A stretch of DNA of 64,000 nt from Tenrec ecaudatus (GCF_050624435.1 NC_134548.1:124513583-124577582), one strand, 5' to 3'; positions 1 through 12,420 are shown, counted from the stretch's first letter. Program-made: numbers and translations. Notes: a model not told the origin generated them from the letters alone.

Positions 1-380
1 GCCAGTAGATTCCTTCAATAATTCAACTTGAGGCTTGTATTTTTTCCCCAATTCTTTCAGTTTGAGAAATGCTGACTGATCTCTTCACTTTTGGTTTTCT
101 TTGCACTTTTCCTTGTAATACTTTGCACCTCGAAAAAGTAGACCACACATTGGTTGAGGTCACTTCTTTAAGAAGGGGGGCGAGGGAGAAGAAGATACAC
201 TTGATGCTATACTACATTGAGCAACGCTTTGAAATCTACTGATCACCTCTTTTATTTCACCTTTTGTTTTATTTTCTTTAGCTAATACATTACATTCAAA
301 AGAAAGTTGCAGAGTTTCTGCTGACATCCCCTTTGATCTTTTCCTTCTTATCTTTTGAACGATATTTTCCTTTCTTCTTT
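1..380 (-). mobile_element. BovB/RTE LINE fragment (part 1 of a split copy)
   Basis: This is the reverse complement of the BovB region between the endonuclease and reverse-transcriptase domains. On the + strand it reads as the familiar antisense text, with 'ctttcagtttgagaaatgctga' early and 'cagagtttctgctgacatcc' near the end. It carries no long open frame and is decayed. An L1 3' end interrupts it at about 381-507, and it resumes at about 510. The window edge truncates it, so its 3' end may lie upstream. Confidence 0.8.
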
Positions 381-507
381 TTTAAATCATTTTATTGGGG
401 GCTCGTACAACTCTTATCGCAATCCATCCATCCATCCATTGTGTCAAGCACATTTGTACATTCGTTGCCATCATCATTCTCAAAACATTTTCTTTCTACT
501 GGAGCCT
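381..507 (-). mobile_element. L1 3' end inserted in BovB
   Basis: Reads 'aaatcattttattggggg' on the + strand, the complement of the L1 3' terminus 'cccccaataaaatgattt' seen in several other copies here. It is followed by the antisense of the usual last 120 bp. It is a strongly 5'-truncated L1 in reverse orientation that splits the BovB copy on either side. A (atcc)4-like run lies at about 422-439. Confidence 0.8.
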
Positions 508-785
508 ATGTTTTATTTTCTTGATGTCATTGGTGTTCGGTGTATCAAATCTATTCTTGAGTTTATCTTTCAATTCATATGGAATATACACAAGGCCATA
601 CTTTGGATCATGTGGACTTGTTTTAATTTTCTTCAATGCCAACCCAAATCTGAATATGAGCAATGGATATTCTTTTTGACAATTGGTCTCTGGCCTTGAT
701 AGAATGCTGATATTGAGCTTATCCATTCATTCTTTCTTCCCAAAGATGTAGTCAAGTTGCCCCCTGGTGTTGCATATGGAAAAAT
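508..785 (-). mobile_element. BovB/RTE LINE fragment (part 2)
   Basis: Continuation of the BovB copy across the L1 insertion. Antisense landmarks are 'tcaaatctattcttgag', then 'gtggacttgttttaattttctt', then 'gatgtagtcaagttg' near the end. This corresponds to the endonuclease-proximal part of the element. It is non-functional. Confidence 0.8.
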
Positions 786-787
786 AA

Positions 788-955
788 GCCACTCTCCTGG
801 CATTGGTTATATGTTGAGATGCTAACCACAAGGTCAGCAGTTCGATGCCACCTTCCACTTTGTGGCAAAAGGCAGGGATTTCTATTTTCATAAAGAGTTA
901 CAACTCTTGGGAACCCACTCGAGCAGTTCTACCTTGTTCTATACAGTCACTATAT
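788..955 (+). mobile_element. AfroSINE, diverged
   Basis: tRNA-derived SINE head with 'ggtcagcagttcgatgcc' as the B-box region, followed by 'aaagagttacaactcttggg' and 'cagttctaccttgttctat'. It is truncated before the typical 3' end 'tcgatggcagtg'. Confidence 0.75.
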
Positions 956-1351
956 TGGTGAAAATTATTCAGTTTCTTCATCACTGACATTAGCAATTGG
1001 CATTTAGTCTTTGTTTTGACCTGTCTGTTGTGAAAGCCAAATCTAAATTTAAGGGCTGCTGGGTAGTTTATTATAGCTGTGTACCAAAGAAGAACAGGAG
1101 TTGATTTGGTCATAATTATTCTTTGCCATACGGCAAATGCTAGCTCTATCACAAAAGGGGATTGAGGTGGGAAAGGATTATATTACATGAATATTTGGGT
1201 TTATGTTCACCATAAAAATCTTATGACTGTAAGAAAATAATATATCGAATGCTAGGTTGATATCAGAATGTAAACTCAATCCCTGTTGTTGAGAGAGAAG
1301 TGGTAGTGGAAAAGAAAATTACCCAAAAGTATTTGATACCTAACATCTCTA
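956..1351. other. Unassigned sequence
   Basis: No confident repeat or gene. A weak resemblance to the BovB endonuclease region at about 950-1130 could not be confirmed by eye. Confidence 0.4.
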
Positions 1352-1464
1352 ATTGGAGCCCTGGTGACATAGGGGCTATGCTGGGCTGCTAGCTGCAAAG
1401 CCAACAGTTCGAAACCACCAGTGTTCCATGGGGAAAAGATGGGCTTTCGGACACACATAAAGAG
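1352..1464 (+). mobile_element. AfroSINE, 5' half (split by L1)
   Basis: Starts 'ggagccctggtgacatagg', with the B-box region 'acagttcgaaaccacc'. It stops at 'cataaagag' (1456-1464), exactly where the L1 tract begins. The missing 3' half resumes at 2436 with 'ttacagtctcagaaactc'. Confidence 0.85.
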
Positions 1465-1547
1465 CTAGAGCCTCAATTGATGTATGGAAAGTTGTAAGAG
1501 ATGCAAGAGCCCCCAATAAAATGATTTTTAAAAAACAACAAACAGGC
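1465..1547 (+). mobile_element. Short L1 3' tail joined to a longer L1
   Basis: Contains 'caattgatgtatgg' and 'gagcccccaataaaatgat' followed by A-rich sequence. It is about 70 bp of L1 3' terminus immediately upstream of a second, longer L1 3' UTR. This could be an earlier insertion, or an L1 transcript with tandem 3' ends. Confidence 0.7.
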
Positions 1548-2435
1548 TCACAGGATCGCTGAAGACAAAATGGGTGCATATGCAAATGTGGTGAAGAAAG
1601 TTGATGGTGCCTGGCTATCAAAAGATACAGTGCCTGGGTTCTTAAATGTCTGAAGTTAAACAAGCTGTCATCTAGCACAGAAGCAACAAGCCTACATGGA
1701 AGAAGCACACCAGCCTGTGTGATCATGAGGTATTGATATAATCAGGTAACAGGCACCTGAAGATCCAAAACAAACATATTGTTGAGAACGGAGTGTGTGT
1801 CAGAGCAGAGATCCCATATCCATCTGTAGACAATACGACACCCCCTCACAGAGGGGTCACAATAAAAGGATAAGTCAACCAAGACACAGAATAGCACCAA
1901 TGAGACACACAATATTCCTGTGGGTCCTTGAGGCTTCCTCATCCCCCAGTATCGTGACCCTAGTCCTGTCTTTCATTGCAGGGTAGACCAAAGCATGTAC
2001 ATAGGCACAGAGAAGATCTCAGGACACATGGAATCCAGGTCAGATAAACGCCTCAGGAGCAGAAATGGGAGTAGCAATACCAGGAGGGTAGGGGGAAGGA
2101 GGGGGAAGGAAGGGAGGAAGGGTAACCAAGCGGAATGATAGACTACACACACACCCAACTTCCAGAGGGGGAGAAATAACAGAAACCATGGGGGGAGGGA
2201 GACAGTGGTTGGTGTAAGATATGAAAATAATAATAATTTATAATTTAGCAAGGGGTCACAGGGGTGGGATAGGGAAGTGGGAGGAAAAAAGTGGAGCTGA
2301 TACCAAGGGCTAAAATGAAAATTAAATGTTTAGACAATGATGATGGCAACATTTGTACAAATATGCTTCATACAATTGATGTATGGAATGTAATAAGAGT
2401 TGTAAGAACCCAAATAAATTGTTTTTTAAAAAAAG
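1548..2435 (+). mobile_element. L1 3' UTR copy nested in AfroSINE
   Basis: About 890 bp of L1 3' UTR in the orientation ending 'aaataaattgttttttaaa'. Landmarks in order are 'gatcgctgaagacaaaatgg', 'ggctatcaaaagatacag', 'acatggaagaagcacacc', a purine-rich tract at about 2085-2130, and 'caattgatgtatgg' near the end. It is 5'-truncated and has no ORF2. The antisense strand is open over 1376-1726 and 1973-2251 (see findings). Confidence 0.8.
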
Positions 2436-2520
2436 TTACAGTCTCAGAAACTCACATGATCAGTTCTACTGTATTCCATACGGTTGCTGGGAGTCAGAAT
2501 TGACACAATGAGGGTGAGAA
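2436..2520 (+). mobile_element. AfroSINE, 3' half
   Basis: Continues the SINE started at 1352 with 'ttacagtctcagaaactcac' and then 'gttgctgggagtcagaattg'. With 1352-1464 it makes one SINE split by the L1. Confidence 0.8.
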
Positions 2521-5500
2521 CACATATCTGATAAGTGGCTACTGTGAGGCGAGCATTATGTTAATAATCAGGATTAGAGAGAAACTAGAATATACTTACT
2601 ATTTTTCATTTGTTCCTGGTACACAGATGGAGAATACAAATATTCCATTTTAGCCATTCAGAGATAAATGTTAAAAAGAGGTAAGTATTTAGAGGGAATT
2701 AAAGATCTGGTCTTTTCATTCACCATTCTCCCACTCTTCAGCGCAGGAGAGATGCAACTTTCCAGTGCATATTAAGGGAGTGTGAGCTGGGTAATTAGAG
2801 AGAATTCATAATTTTTATCACTTCCTTGCTGCATTGTGGACATTTTTATTTGCAGCCCAGCGGCTATAAATACTTTATGGGGCTAAACTTGCTTATTTAA
2901 CATTCACTACATATTCGCCTTTCTGTGCCTTAGCAACGGTTGAGAAAATAATGAATGGAAGGAGAATTTTTTCCTGAACTATTGAATAGGTTCTTGTTTC
3001 TTGCTTTAGTTTTGTTTTGTAAGCAGGTCTGCTGTGGTTAGAAACATGTGTCCCGCAGAAATGTCCAAAGATGTAAGAGAAAGACACTCACGTGTTCAGT
3101 AAAACTGTACTTACCAAGAATGGGACATCTGCAGTCCTTCAAATGAAAAGCTTTGTTTGTTTGCTTTACCTTCATCACAAAAGATTGAGACTTGGGTGAA
3201 GACTGGGTACCAATAGTCTTTTTTTGGATTGGGTATTGACTCTGTGTCTTCAAGTTCTCTTCTATTTCATTAGTGTAAGTGAGGCCCACAGAAAGTTCCT
3301 AATAATAAGCATGTTCAGAGGCCTAATCCAATACTAAAATTTTGAGTAAAATACTCATTGAATACCTTCTTTCGTGTTCTTTAAAACTAGTATGGGGTTG
3401 TGGAAAAAGATAAGGCTGGTGTCAGGAAGAAAGATTTAGTCTTGCTCTATTACTACTCAATTTCAATTGGCTTTACTTCAAGCACCTTTATATGCATTTA
3501 TATTCAGAATATAAACACACAATATTTGTGGTGGAGTGAAATAAAAGATAATTGAATTTTCCATGAACTTTTGAAACCCCTTCATATAATTATAGTGCCA
3601 AAATTAATTATAAAGTTGATATGCTTATTGTATAGAAAATAGCTTATTCCACTAAAATATGTTTGTAATCCCACTATAAAGAGAGAGTCATTCTTTATGG
3701 AGTATCTTCTGAGACAGTTTGCCCTGAGATAAGTACTACATCTTTGATTATTTGACAAACTTACTTTGTCCTGGGCCACACCCTCAGTTTAAAAAAAGCT
3801 GTTTTCTGCTTATGTAAAGTGTAACACATTACAGAAAATAGTCTGCACACAAGCAGGGAGCGCTTCACCCATTATTGATGTTGGAGGCATCAGCCCTTTT
3901 CAGTTTGAAAGACCCTGTGAGCTTGCAACAAAGAAAGCAACATGCTGAGAGCGTCAGGATGATAGAGCAAGTATTGTATAGATAGGGCTGTAAATAATAC
4001 TAAATGGCCTGGATGGGACAGGAAGATTTATTTTATAGTTTATTTGAACACTCTTGGGAGACAGTCAATGGAATATAGCCTTAGTGTTCAATTTCATCCC
4101 TTTTTATTAAGTCAGGGGATGTTTAAAGTAATTTATAGAGCTCTTTGAAAGTCAGCCGTTTTAATAAGTGGCACTGAGAAAACATTACACCGAGGGAGAG
4201 CCAGGTGACAATACGAAACATGAGACATGTCACATGAGTGAATTTACAATGGCCGAGCTAATTGTGGTGGAGGACACTCAGGGAGGCAGATCCTCATGAG
4301 TTATCTGCACATCTGTCTGATTATTGCCTCTTTCCCTGCCTCTTACTCTTGATCAATGACAATTTTGGAGTTCGAAGGTCCTATCTTCTTAAATGAGGTG
4401 CAATGTAAAAACTGTTGTCTTTTATAACAGCGCCATTATAAAATCCATACATCCTTCATGCTACGCAAATAAAATATTTCAGGACAAATCCAGGCAAGTC
4501 TAACACATTTTATGACCACGTTTTTCTGGACATCTAGAAGAGCAATGCAAAATAATTGAAGAAATGGAAAGCAGAATCTATGAAGAAAGATTTAATAAAG
4601 GAGTTGGTCAGAGTGACTAAAGCCTAAGATTTGGAATAACAGATTGGATTCATGGTCCCGCTCCACAGGACTCAGGAGTTAAAAGAGCTGACAGCTGGGT
4701 TCTCTTGAAGTATACACTGAGATGGAGTTTGGTATCCTGGGTTTTAGTAGGGTTCAAAATTTGTGCAAGGCAAGAAGGGAAAGCAGGATTGGGCTGAGAG
4801 ACAAACTGCCATGCCTGCACAACCAAGTATCAGTCAAGCCCACAAGGAGCTTGGGGGTATATATGAAATATACCCCCCAACAAGCATGTCTCACTCAGGT
4901 CCAGATGACTGGGGCTTCTTACCTCAGCTGTAAGCATTCCTTAGATAAAGGCTGTATCCCATGGCAAAATAATCCTCCGTGGCTTAAGACAAACACTGAA
5001 GCAGCTGATAGTTCGGGGTTGTTTACAACATTCTGAGAGCTCAATCAAGAGAATTGGGGAGCACATTTGTCTATCCACCACAAAAGGAAAGTGAGGTGAC
5101 AGTGGATTAGATTGCTGAGGGGAAGATTAAGGTTTTTGTTTTTCCTAAAAATCTGTTGTTGTAACTAAATAAATAGATATCTATGGATCCATTTCTGCTG
5201 TTGAGAGACAATAGTACCATGGAGACTATGATTCTCTTAGCAAGAAACACACACACACACATGCGCGCACACTCATTATTTAAGGAAATAATGTGATACT
5301 GCATACTAGATTGTGTAGGATAGAATACTGACTGCATGATCTCTGGACCCAGAAATAACCAAGTTAAAGGCATACCAGCACTAATGGAGGACGCGTTGGG
5401 GTTTGGGACGGTCTTCCTCACCTGTGGAGTTTGACTATTCAAATTGTGGATAGTCACAAGGAGGAATCTCAGTTGCAATGCAAATGGTTAGAATATATTT

Positions 5501-5554
5501 AAGTGAGAATGACCCAATATCAAGAAGGGACTGAAACAGATTAATAATAATAAT
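2521..5554. other. Mostly unique AT-rich sequence
   Basis: No convincing gene. Open frames are short and codon-random. A short (CA)n run with 'cgcgc' lies at about 5247-5268. The stretches 2740-2900 and 4020-4380 are free of young repeats and could be conserved non-coding DNA, but that cannot be judged from one sequence. Confidence 0.5.
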
Positions 5555-5665
5555 AAAAGTCAATTCCAACTCATGAGGGAGCAGTATCATCTTTCTCTTG
5601 TGGAGCAGTTGGTGGGTTGCATTCCCTACCTTTTGAAGGTAGCACGATAGGAATCATGTGATTCC
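5555..5665 (-). mobile_element. AfroSINE remnant
   Basis: Antisense SINE pieces 'gtcaattccaactcatg' and 'gagcagttggtgggttg', with an internal deletion. It is preceded by an (aat)n-like run at about 5541-5556. Confidence 0.6.
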
Positions 5666-5689
5666 CAACTTAGTATGTGTCAATGCTTG

Positions 5690-5850
5690 TGCTAAACCTT
5701 ATAAATAATTTTATTTAACCCACAAAACAATCTCTATGTTCGTTACTATTGTCTCCATTACAGATAAAGAAGCAGGTCAAACATTATACAGTGGGCGGTG
5801 GAGTGCTGATTCTCATCCAGACACTCTAACTCCAGTAGTCACAGAAAACA
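5690..5850 (-). mobile_element. MIR, old
   Basis: Contains 'ttacagataaagaagcagg' followed by 'gtgctgattctcatccagac', matching the antisense of the MIR core and tRNA-like head. It is strongly diverged. Confidence 0.5.
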
Positions 5851-7084
5851 GAATCGAGGATGCTATAGAAGTCCTTCCCAAAACAGGCAGAAGAGTTTAC
5901 TAGCTGATCTTAAATAGTCCTTTCAATCTTGAGAATGTGTAATGCACTAAATGTCTTTTTGAAATATGCAATCATCTCATTTGAAATGGATAACAAATTC
6001 TTTTTTATTAAGAATGCACCATAGAGGCTATTTATCAGTTTGTTTGGATATATTGTACATGCCATAATTAAAGAAGCATTTCAGCAGTTGATTTGTACTT
6101 AAATTACACATGATTTTACATATATTCTCTAAATCCTTCCTAGCAAGCAAAATAACATTTATGCTGTAATCTGTCTCAGGGCCTGTTCTATGTCTCCATG
6201 TACAGACTGCAGGAGGTATAATTCATCCATAAAAGACAGCTGAAATATGCACTGCTTTGAATTGTTTTAATATTGTGCACAAGGGACTGGAGGAGAGAAT
6301 TAACTGCCGTATGCTGCCTCATTCAAAGTATCAGATGGATAATAATAAAACAGAAAACATATAAAATCATTTAGAGCCATTTTAGGACCATATGCTCAAC
6401 TTCACTGACAATAATCAACTATAATATATTTCAGAAAATAGAAATGGAGAGTATAATTCTGCTCCGTACATTTGGGTGCTAAACGCCAAATCATTTGAAA
6501 ATTTCATGGATCTATAAGAAATGTAATTTGTTAACTAGACCTCTGATAAAAGTGAATTCAGTTACTGTGGGGCATATTTTTTCTCTTTCTTTCAAAGGTC
6601 AGGCTTCAAGTTCACAGTCTGGAAGAAGCCACGTCACCACATTTCACGCAGATTCCTCCTTCCCGTTGCATCCGGCGCCTTCTGTCCTTGTCCTCCAAAC
6701 TTATTTGTAGGCAGTGCATTGTTAACTTTACTAGAACTTCCTATAGGAATATTTGATGGAGCCCCTTGTCCTACCTATATTATTTCCCCTCTCCGTTTTC
6801 TGCCTTTTCAATCTTCTCATTGTATTGTTGAATTTTAAAATGTTTTTCTAAATATTAAGTTTTGTGAGGATATATTATGTGACTTGAGATATTGGATTAA
6901 AAGGTGACACATATTAAGCACTCTAGAAATTACTTGTTGAATGAATGACTGCTCAGATTTAATTGGAACCTACAATGGACATTCAACAATGGCCCTGTGA
7001 AAAGCACCGCACAATACATCCACTCATTTATGTGGACTAGTGAGGTATGTAGTTTAAGTTTTTAGTTTATTTTATATTTATGAT
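5851..7084. other. Unique AT-rich sequence
   Basis: No gene seen. The phrase 'acttgttgaatgaatgactg' at about 6932-6951 resembles the 3' end of an ancient L2/MIR element, but the rest does not support an extended match. Confidence 0.4.
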
Positions 7085-7255
7085 GACCTATCTCTTGTAT
7101 TTAGGGCTGAATTCTGCATAGTCAGCAGTTCCAAACCACCAGCCACTCTGAAGAAGAAAGATAGGGCTTTCTACTCCTGTAAACAGTTTCAGTCTTGGAA
7201 ACCCACAGGAGGGTTAGTATGGGTCAGCATCAACTCAATGGCAGTGTAATCTCTT
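7085..7255 (+). mobile_element. AfroSINE, diverged
   Basis: Has 'gtcagcagttccaaaccacc', then 'gaagaaagatagggctttc', then 'cagcatcaactcaatggcag' at the 3' end. A (C)13 run follows at about 7269-7280. Confidence 0.8.
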
Positions 7256-7389
7256 GCATAAGATATAGCCCCCCCCCCCCATCAGATAGGCAATACAAGA
7301 GATGTAAGTTCTGGCTGTGACTAAGTAGCTCATTGGCAAGTTCTCTTTCCCCAAAGCAGATATGCATGCATACTTACCTACATGCATAC

Positions 7390-7573
7390 TCACTGTCATC
7401 AGGTCAATTCTGACTCAGAGCGACCCTATAGGACAGAGTAGAACTGCTCTTTTGGGATTTCAAGACTTAACTCTTTACAGAAGTAGACAGCCTTATCTTT
7501 CTTCTATGGAGAGGTTGGTGAATTTGAACCGCTGACCTTGTGGTTAGCAACTCAATGCATAATCCACGATCCC
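7390..7573 (-). mobile_element. AfroSINE, antisense
   Basis: Starts in antisense with 'tcactgtcatcaggtcaatt' and then 'accctataggacagagtaga'. The head is 'ctgaccttgtggttagcaac'. It lies back to back with a second antisense SINE. Confidence 0.85.
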
Positions 7574-7575
7574 AC

Positions 7576-7753
7576 CCAAACCAAAAATTCACTGCCATGA
7601 GTCAATGCCAACTGTAAGACAGGGTAAAACAGCCCCTGTGAGTTTACAGGAGTATAAAGCCCCAACTTTTTCCCACACAGCAGCTGGGAGGTTAGACCTG
7701 CTGACCTCATGGTTAGCATTCAGAAGTGTAACCACTACGCCACCGGGGCTCCT
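7576..7753 (-). mobile_element. AfroSINE, antisense
   Basis: Runs from 'acccaaaccaaaaattcact' to 'gccaccggggctcc', which is the complement of the SINE 5' end. It is almost full length. Confidence 0.85.
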
Positions 7754-8304
7754 AAAAAGAAACTACAAAGATAGGCAAATTTGATTTTTAAAAAATAACC
7801 ATTAAGTACTATAGAAATTCATAAAAGAAACTGATTTTAATTGTTGATTTAAAACTGATGACCTATTGATAAGAAGAGGCACAATCTCTGGTACTGGTTT
7901 CCCCAGGACCACCTCTCTTAGAGCACAGCTATAGCAGAGGTTTTTATTAAGGTGGGGAAGGCCATGAGAACTGGCAAACTCTGCTGTTGTAAAGGGTATC
8001 CACTTGATTTTGAAAGTGAGGCATAGATAATTCAGAAGCATCAGTGTTGCCAGCTGAAGCGATAATTGTGGGGGCAGATGAATTGGAAGTGCCAATAGCT
8101 TTATTAACTCAATGCTGCCATTAGACTGCCTACTCATGGATGAGAGTCTAAGCCAGCTACTCACTTCTAGCTACTCACTGAAGCTGTGTACCTGTGCCTA
8201 TTTATCAGCAATAGATACTGATAAGATGTGAAAAGGCCTAGTGGAAAAGAAGAAAGGAAGGGGAAAAGGAAGGAAGGAATGAAAGGTGAAAGATAAAAGA
8301 AATT
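7754..8304. other. Unassigned, with a purine-rich run
   Basis: The minus-strand open frame over 7802-8164 (120 codons) matches nothing I recognise and is probably chance. A GA-rich low-complexity tract lies at about 8238-8300. Confidence 0.4.
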
Positions 8305-9127
8305 AATTAAGTCACACAGACTATATGAGGAAGGACCAGGCATCAGGTGGGAGGAAGGCTTATTAACACACCTTTGCTTACTTAAAGTGAGGAGGACTGG
8401 AAGCACTTGCTGATGAAGATCAAGGACTAAAGCCTTCACTAAGGGTTAAAATTCAATGTAAAGAAAACCAAAATCCTCACAACTGGGCCAATAGGTAACA
8501 TCACAATAAATGAAGAAAAGTTTGAAGTTGTCAAGGATTGTATCTTACTTGGATCCGCAATCAATGTTCATGGAAGCACCAGTCAAGAGACCAAAAGACG
8601 TATGGTATTAGGCAAATCTGTAGCACAAGACTGCTTTATAGTATTAAATAGCAAGGATGTTATTTTGAAGATTAAGGTGCACCTGACCAAAGCCATAGTA
8701 TTCTATCACATGCATGTGACAGTTGGACATTAAATAAGAAATAAGACTAAATGCAATTGAACTGCAGTGCTGGAATGGAATACTGAAAATGCTAGGAACT
8801 GCTAAAAGGACAAACACCTCTGTTTTGGAAGAAGTAAGGCCAGAGTGCTCCTCAGAGGCAAGGATGGCAAGACTTTGTCTTAAATGTTTGGACATATTGT
8901 CAGGAGAGATCAGCGCCTGGAGCAGGACATCATGTTTGGCAAAGTGGAGGGGTGAAGAAAAAGTGGAAGGCCTTTGATGAGATGCATTGGCACAGTGGCT
9001 GCATCCATGGATTTAGGCATAGGAACAATTGTCTGGATGGTGCAGAACTGGACAGTGTTTTGTCCTGTTGTGTATCGGGTTACTATAGGTCAGAGCCAAT
9101 TAGGTGGCACCTAATGACAACAATAGT
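8305..9127 (+). mobile_element. BovB/RTE LINE, 3' third
   Basis: Sense-orientation BovB covering the end of the reverse transcriptase and the C-terminus. Translated pieces include AKRTNTSVLEEVRPECS and SSEARMARLCLKC (about 8797-8885), matching the conserved BovB C-terminal region. The copy ends 'taggtggcacctaatgacaa', the typical BovB 3' end. Frames are broken, so it is dead. Confidence 0.9.
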
Positions 9128-9825
9128 AGAGGGCAGGTAACATATTAAAACTGTGTTAGAGAAATGAGAAAAACACATGAGCAGACAGGTCACAACCTTA
9201 TGTACAATTTCCCCTTAAGTTTATGTAAAAAGATGCTCAATTTTACTTGGAAAAAGAACATGCCAATTAACAAGTTATTGAGATACAGTTTCTCATCCAT
9301 CATACTGAAATAAAATCAAAGGCTGACTTTACACTGTTGTTGAGGTTGTGAGCAAACCGCTCTCACATACTGTTGATAAAAGTGTAAAAATGATATCACT
9401 GGAGCTGAATTTAACAAAGAGTACAGATGCAGAAATTTGTATGTTCATTTCACTGTAGCTTTATTTATTATAATGCCAAATTGGAAACTACTCTTTCTTT
9501 AATGGGAAAATGGTTAAACAACATGACACATCCATTCCACGTCACATGGCTTAGTGACTCAAGGAATAAACTCTTCATATACACAAAACTTGAATAGATC
9601 TTAAGACAATCGAGCTGTGTAACAAAAAAAAATTAGTCTTAATGGAATATCTAGTTAATGTAACACTTGTGAAATAGAATAATTATAGAGATAAATAAAA
9701 GATCAGTGGTTGCTAGGGGTTAGATGTGGGGAGATAGGGTGGCTCTAAAGATGTAGTGGGAAATTTCGTGCTAATGGTACAATTAGTATCGTCATTGCAT
9801 GGGTGTTTATGCAAGGCTATGTTGC
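9128..9825 (+). mobile_element. Ancient L1 (L1M type) ORF2 end and 3' UTR
   Basis: Shows the old L1 3' pattern: 'gagatacagtttctcatcc', 'tgtagctttatttattataatg', and 'tcagtggttgctaggggtta' at about 9703-9722. It is clearly older than the L1 family with 'cccccaataaaatg' ends. Confidence 0.7.
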
Positions 9826-10190
9826 TCTTGTTAAGGGCAGTGGTTCCAACTCACAGTGACCCTATATTCAACACAACAAAATGCTACCACATTCTATGCC
9901 ATCCTCACAGTTGTTGGTATATATGAGTTTATTGTAGGCACTAAGTCAATCCCCTTTGATGATTTCCTCTTTACCCCTAACCCTCTATGTTACCAAACAT
10001 GAAGTCCTTCTCCTGGGATTGGTACCTCCTGATGATGTGTCCAAAGTGCATGAAACTAAGTCTTGTCATCTTTGTTCCTAAAGGACACTCTGGTTGTACT
10101 TCTAAGATAGATTTGTTTGTTCCTCTGGCAGTCCACAGGATGATGCTCAATAGTGTTTGCTAAAGGCTATACAAGTATTCAAATGTCAAA
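9826..10190 (-). mobile_element. BovB/RTE LINE 3' end
   Basis: Antisense BovB with 'gttccaactcacagtgaccc', 'gattggtacctcctgatgat' and 'tttgttcctctggcagtcca'. A (CA)11 run lies directly beyond its inner end. Confidence 0.85.
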
Positions 10191-10195
10191 GAGCT

Positions 10196-10219
10196 ACACA
10201 CACACACACACACACACAG
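10196..10219. repeat. (CA)n microsatellite
   Basis: About 11 CA units directly after the BovB fragment. Confidence 0.9.
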
Positions 10220-11479
10220 AAATGAGGACTCATATAACTGGTTAAATATGAAAACACAAAATAAGAGAAATATGAATACGCTCTGTGACTATATTAAAGC
10301 TAAATTCCTGGTCTTGATATTTTACTGTAGGTGTGTACGATGCCACAGCTGAGAGAAGCTGAGGAGTAGTGAACAGGATTTCCCTACAATTTTCTTTGCA
10401 GTCCTGTGGCTCTATAATTATACCAAAAATGTTCAAAAGGTGAGAAAAATCTCTATACAGTGATATCTGGTCAAGAGATCATAATTTTAAGCACGATAAT
10501 TCTAGGACATCTGGTCACGAGAAAACATCATTATAAAAGTGAAAGGCAAGCTATAGACTAAGCAAAAGCATCAGTCCCAATTTCTCTCTCACTCACCTAC
10601 AATGGAAGGAGAAGTGCTGGCACTCCAAGAGGAGAGCAAAAACCATGAAAAATAGTGAGATTTCAAGTTTTGATTCCTCACTCGCTGACCCCGGCCACGT
10701 AATATTGACAGCCAAGACTTTCTACTCTGTCTTTTTGAGATGCAAAACCTCCTTCATAGGCTACACCAGAAGGATCCAATTTGACACTCACACTAAGGCT
10801 TAGTGACTAAGCGAACTGACATTACCTTAAACACACTGGTGGCGAGCTTTAACACTCCCAAGGGCCTAAGGCTGAAATGCCTTCCTCATGTGACAAGAAG
10901 CAAATGGCTACTACCCTAAGGCTATGGATGATTCCAAATTCTTGCCTCGAAGGTAACCGATAGGTGGTAACTGTAGACTACCACATATATGAGCTATTTT
11001 CATACTCTAAGCCTTTTTATGCCAAGTTTAGTCTAATTCAGCCTCTGTGAGTAAGCATTATGGAAAGTTTTTCCCTATCTCCAACCTTCATTCTTTGTGT
11101 AAATAGCATCCATCCACCTAAGTAGTTAACCTGAACAAATCAACAATCCATGTATTCTGATCTAAAAATCAGTCCTATACATATGTACTTTCTTTTTCCT
11201 GACAGTGTTTTAAATTCTATATCAGTAGCTTAATTAATTAATAGCAATAGCAATAGAACTACCATAATGCCCCAGAGGGATAATTTATAATGTCCTTCAA
11301 CAAAATAATAATAATGTCTTTAAAGTGAGTCAAAACATATTAATCCTAGGCATATGGATGGATTTTTAGTTCACACTTAATTATAGCCCTGATCTAAGAA
11401 CTAGTTCTTATGATATGTCCCTACGTAATACCTGACCCCATGAAGTTATCACTGAAGATATGGTTGCTATATCAAAGTA
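10220..11479. other. Unique sequence
   Basis: No gene or confident repeat seen. Confidence 0.4.
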
Positions 11480-11665
11480 TAGTTTAAAAAAGCACATAGT
11501 GTCCAGTTATTAGAAATAATAGCGTCTGGAGTCTTGTTTTAAAATAAGCAACTATCTAAGTGAGGCATCAATTAAATATACATGGTAGAAGCACACCAGC
11601 CTACGTGATCCAAGAATAATTATAAATAATAAAATCCAAACCTGGAAAAGGGAACAATATTAAAT
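11480..11665 (+). mobile_element. Diverged L1 3' UTR fragment
   Basis: Retains 'agcgtctggagtcttgtttt' and 'atggtagaagcacaccagcc', the L1 3' UTR phrases found at 1600-1720 and elsewhere. Both ends are unclear. Confidence 0.55.
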
Positions 11666-11917
11666 ATGAACACACACTTGTCAGAAGGCCCAGTGACAGT
11701 GAAAGCCCCAAACCCACTTGCACATTCCTTCATGCCATTAAGCCTCTGTGAAGAATAAATATACTAAGTAATAAAAAGAAATGAGTCAGCTATCTTGAAG
11801 AGATAGTTAACCAAAGAAGATATCTGAATGACCAATAGGCATTTTTATAGGTCTTCCATGTTATTTGTCATCAGGAAAATGCAAATGAAAACCACCCTGA
11901 GAGAACACACTAAATAC

Positions 11918-12101
11918 ACCCCCAAAGGTATAGTCATCGAGTCTTTTCCAACCCATAGTGACCCTGTATAGGGTTTCCAAGGTTGTAAATCTTTACAGGA
12001 GCAAGCAAGCTCCATCTTTCTCCCACTGAGCAGCTCTGTGGTTTGGACCACCAACCTTGCAGTTAATAGCCCAATGCTTAACACAGCATTACCAGGGCTC
12101 A
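11918..12101 (-). mobile_element. AfroSINE, antisense
   Basis: Has 'gtcatcgagtcttttccaac', then 'gggtttccaaggttgtaaat', ending 'ttaccagggctc'. It is near full length. Confidence 0.85.
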
Positions 12102-12239
12102 TTTTATGACTCAAAAAATCCCAATGCCAAGATCTTACAGCCATTTGAAAAATGTTTCACACTTTCTTTTAAAGCATACATTTGCCAGCCTGTTTCTATA
12201 ACTTTTTAGTAAAATACCAACAGATTCACAGAGACCAAA

Positions 12240-12420
12240 ATAAAACCCATTGTTATTCCATCAATTCTGACCTAGAAAGCAAATGTTTATGGGAGCAGAT
12301 AGCCTCATCTTTCACTTAAACTGTGACAGGTGGGTTTGAACAGCCCATTGTGGGGTTGAACTGTCCACCTGGACCATTTAAATAGCCTCAAAGTATCGCC
12401 CAACACATTGCTTATTAGTT
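12240..12420 (-). mobile_element. AfroSINE, antisense, diverged
   Basis: Has 'attccatcaattctgaccta', 'gggagcagatagcctcatct' and 'gggtttgaacagcccattg'. It directly precedes a + strand SINE at 12432. Confidence 0.7.

Noticed and set aside
7802..8164. 120-codon minus-strand frame
   Set aside because: No family signature and no supporting structure; length is within chance for this much sequence.
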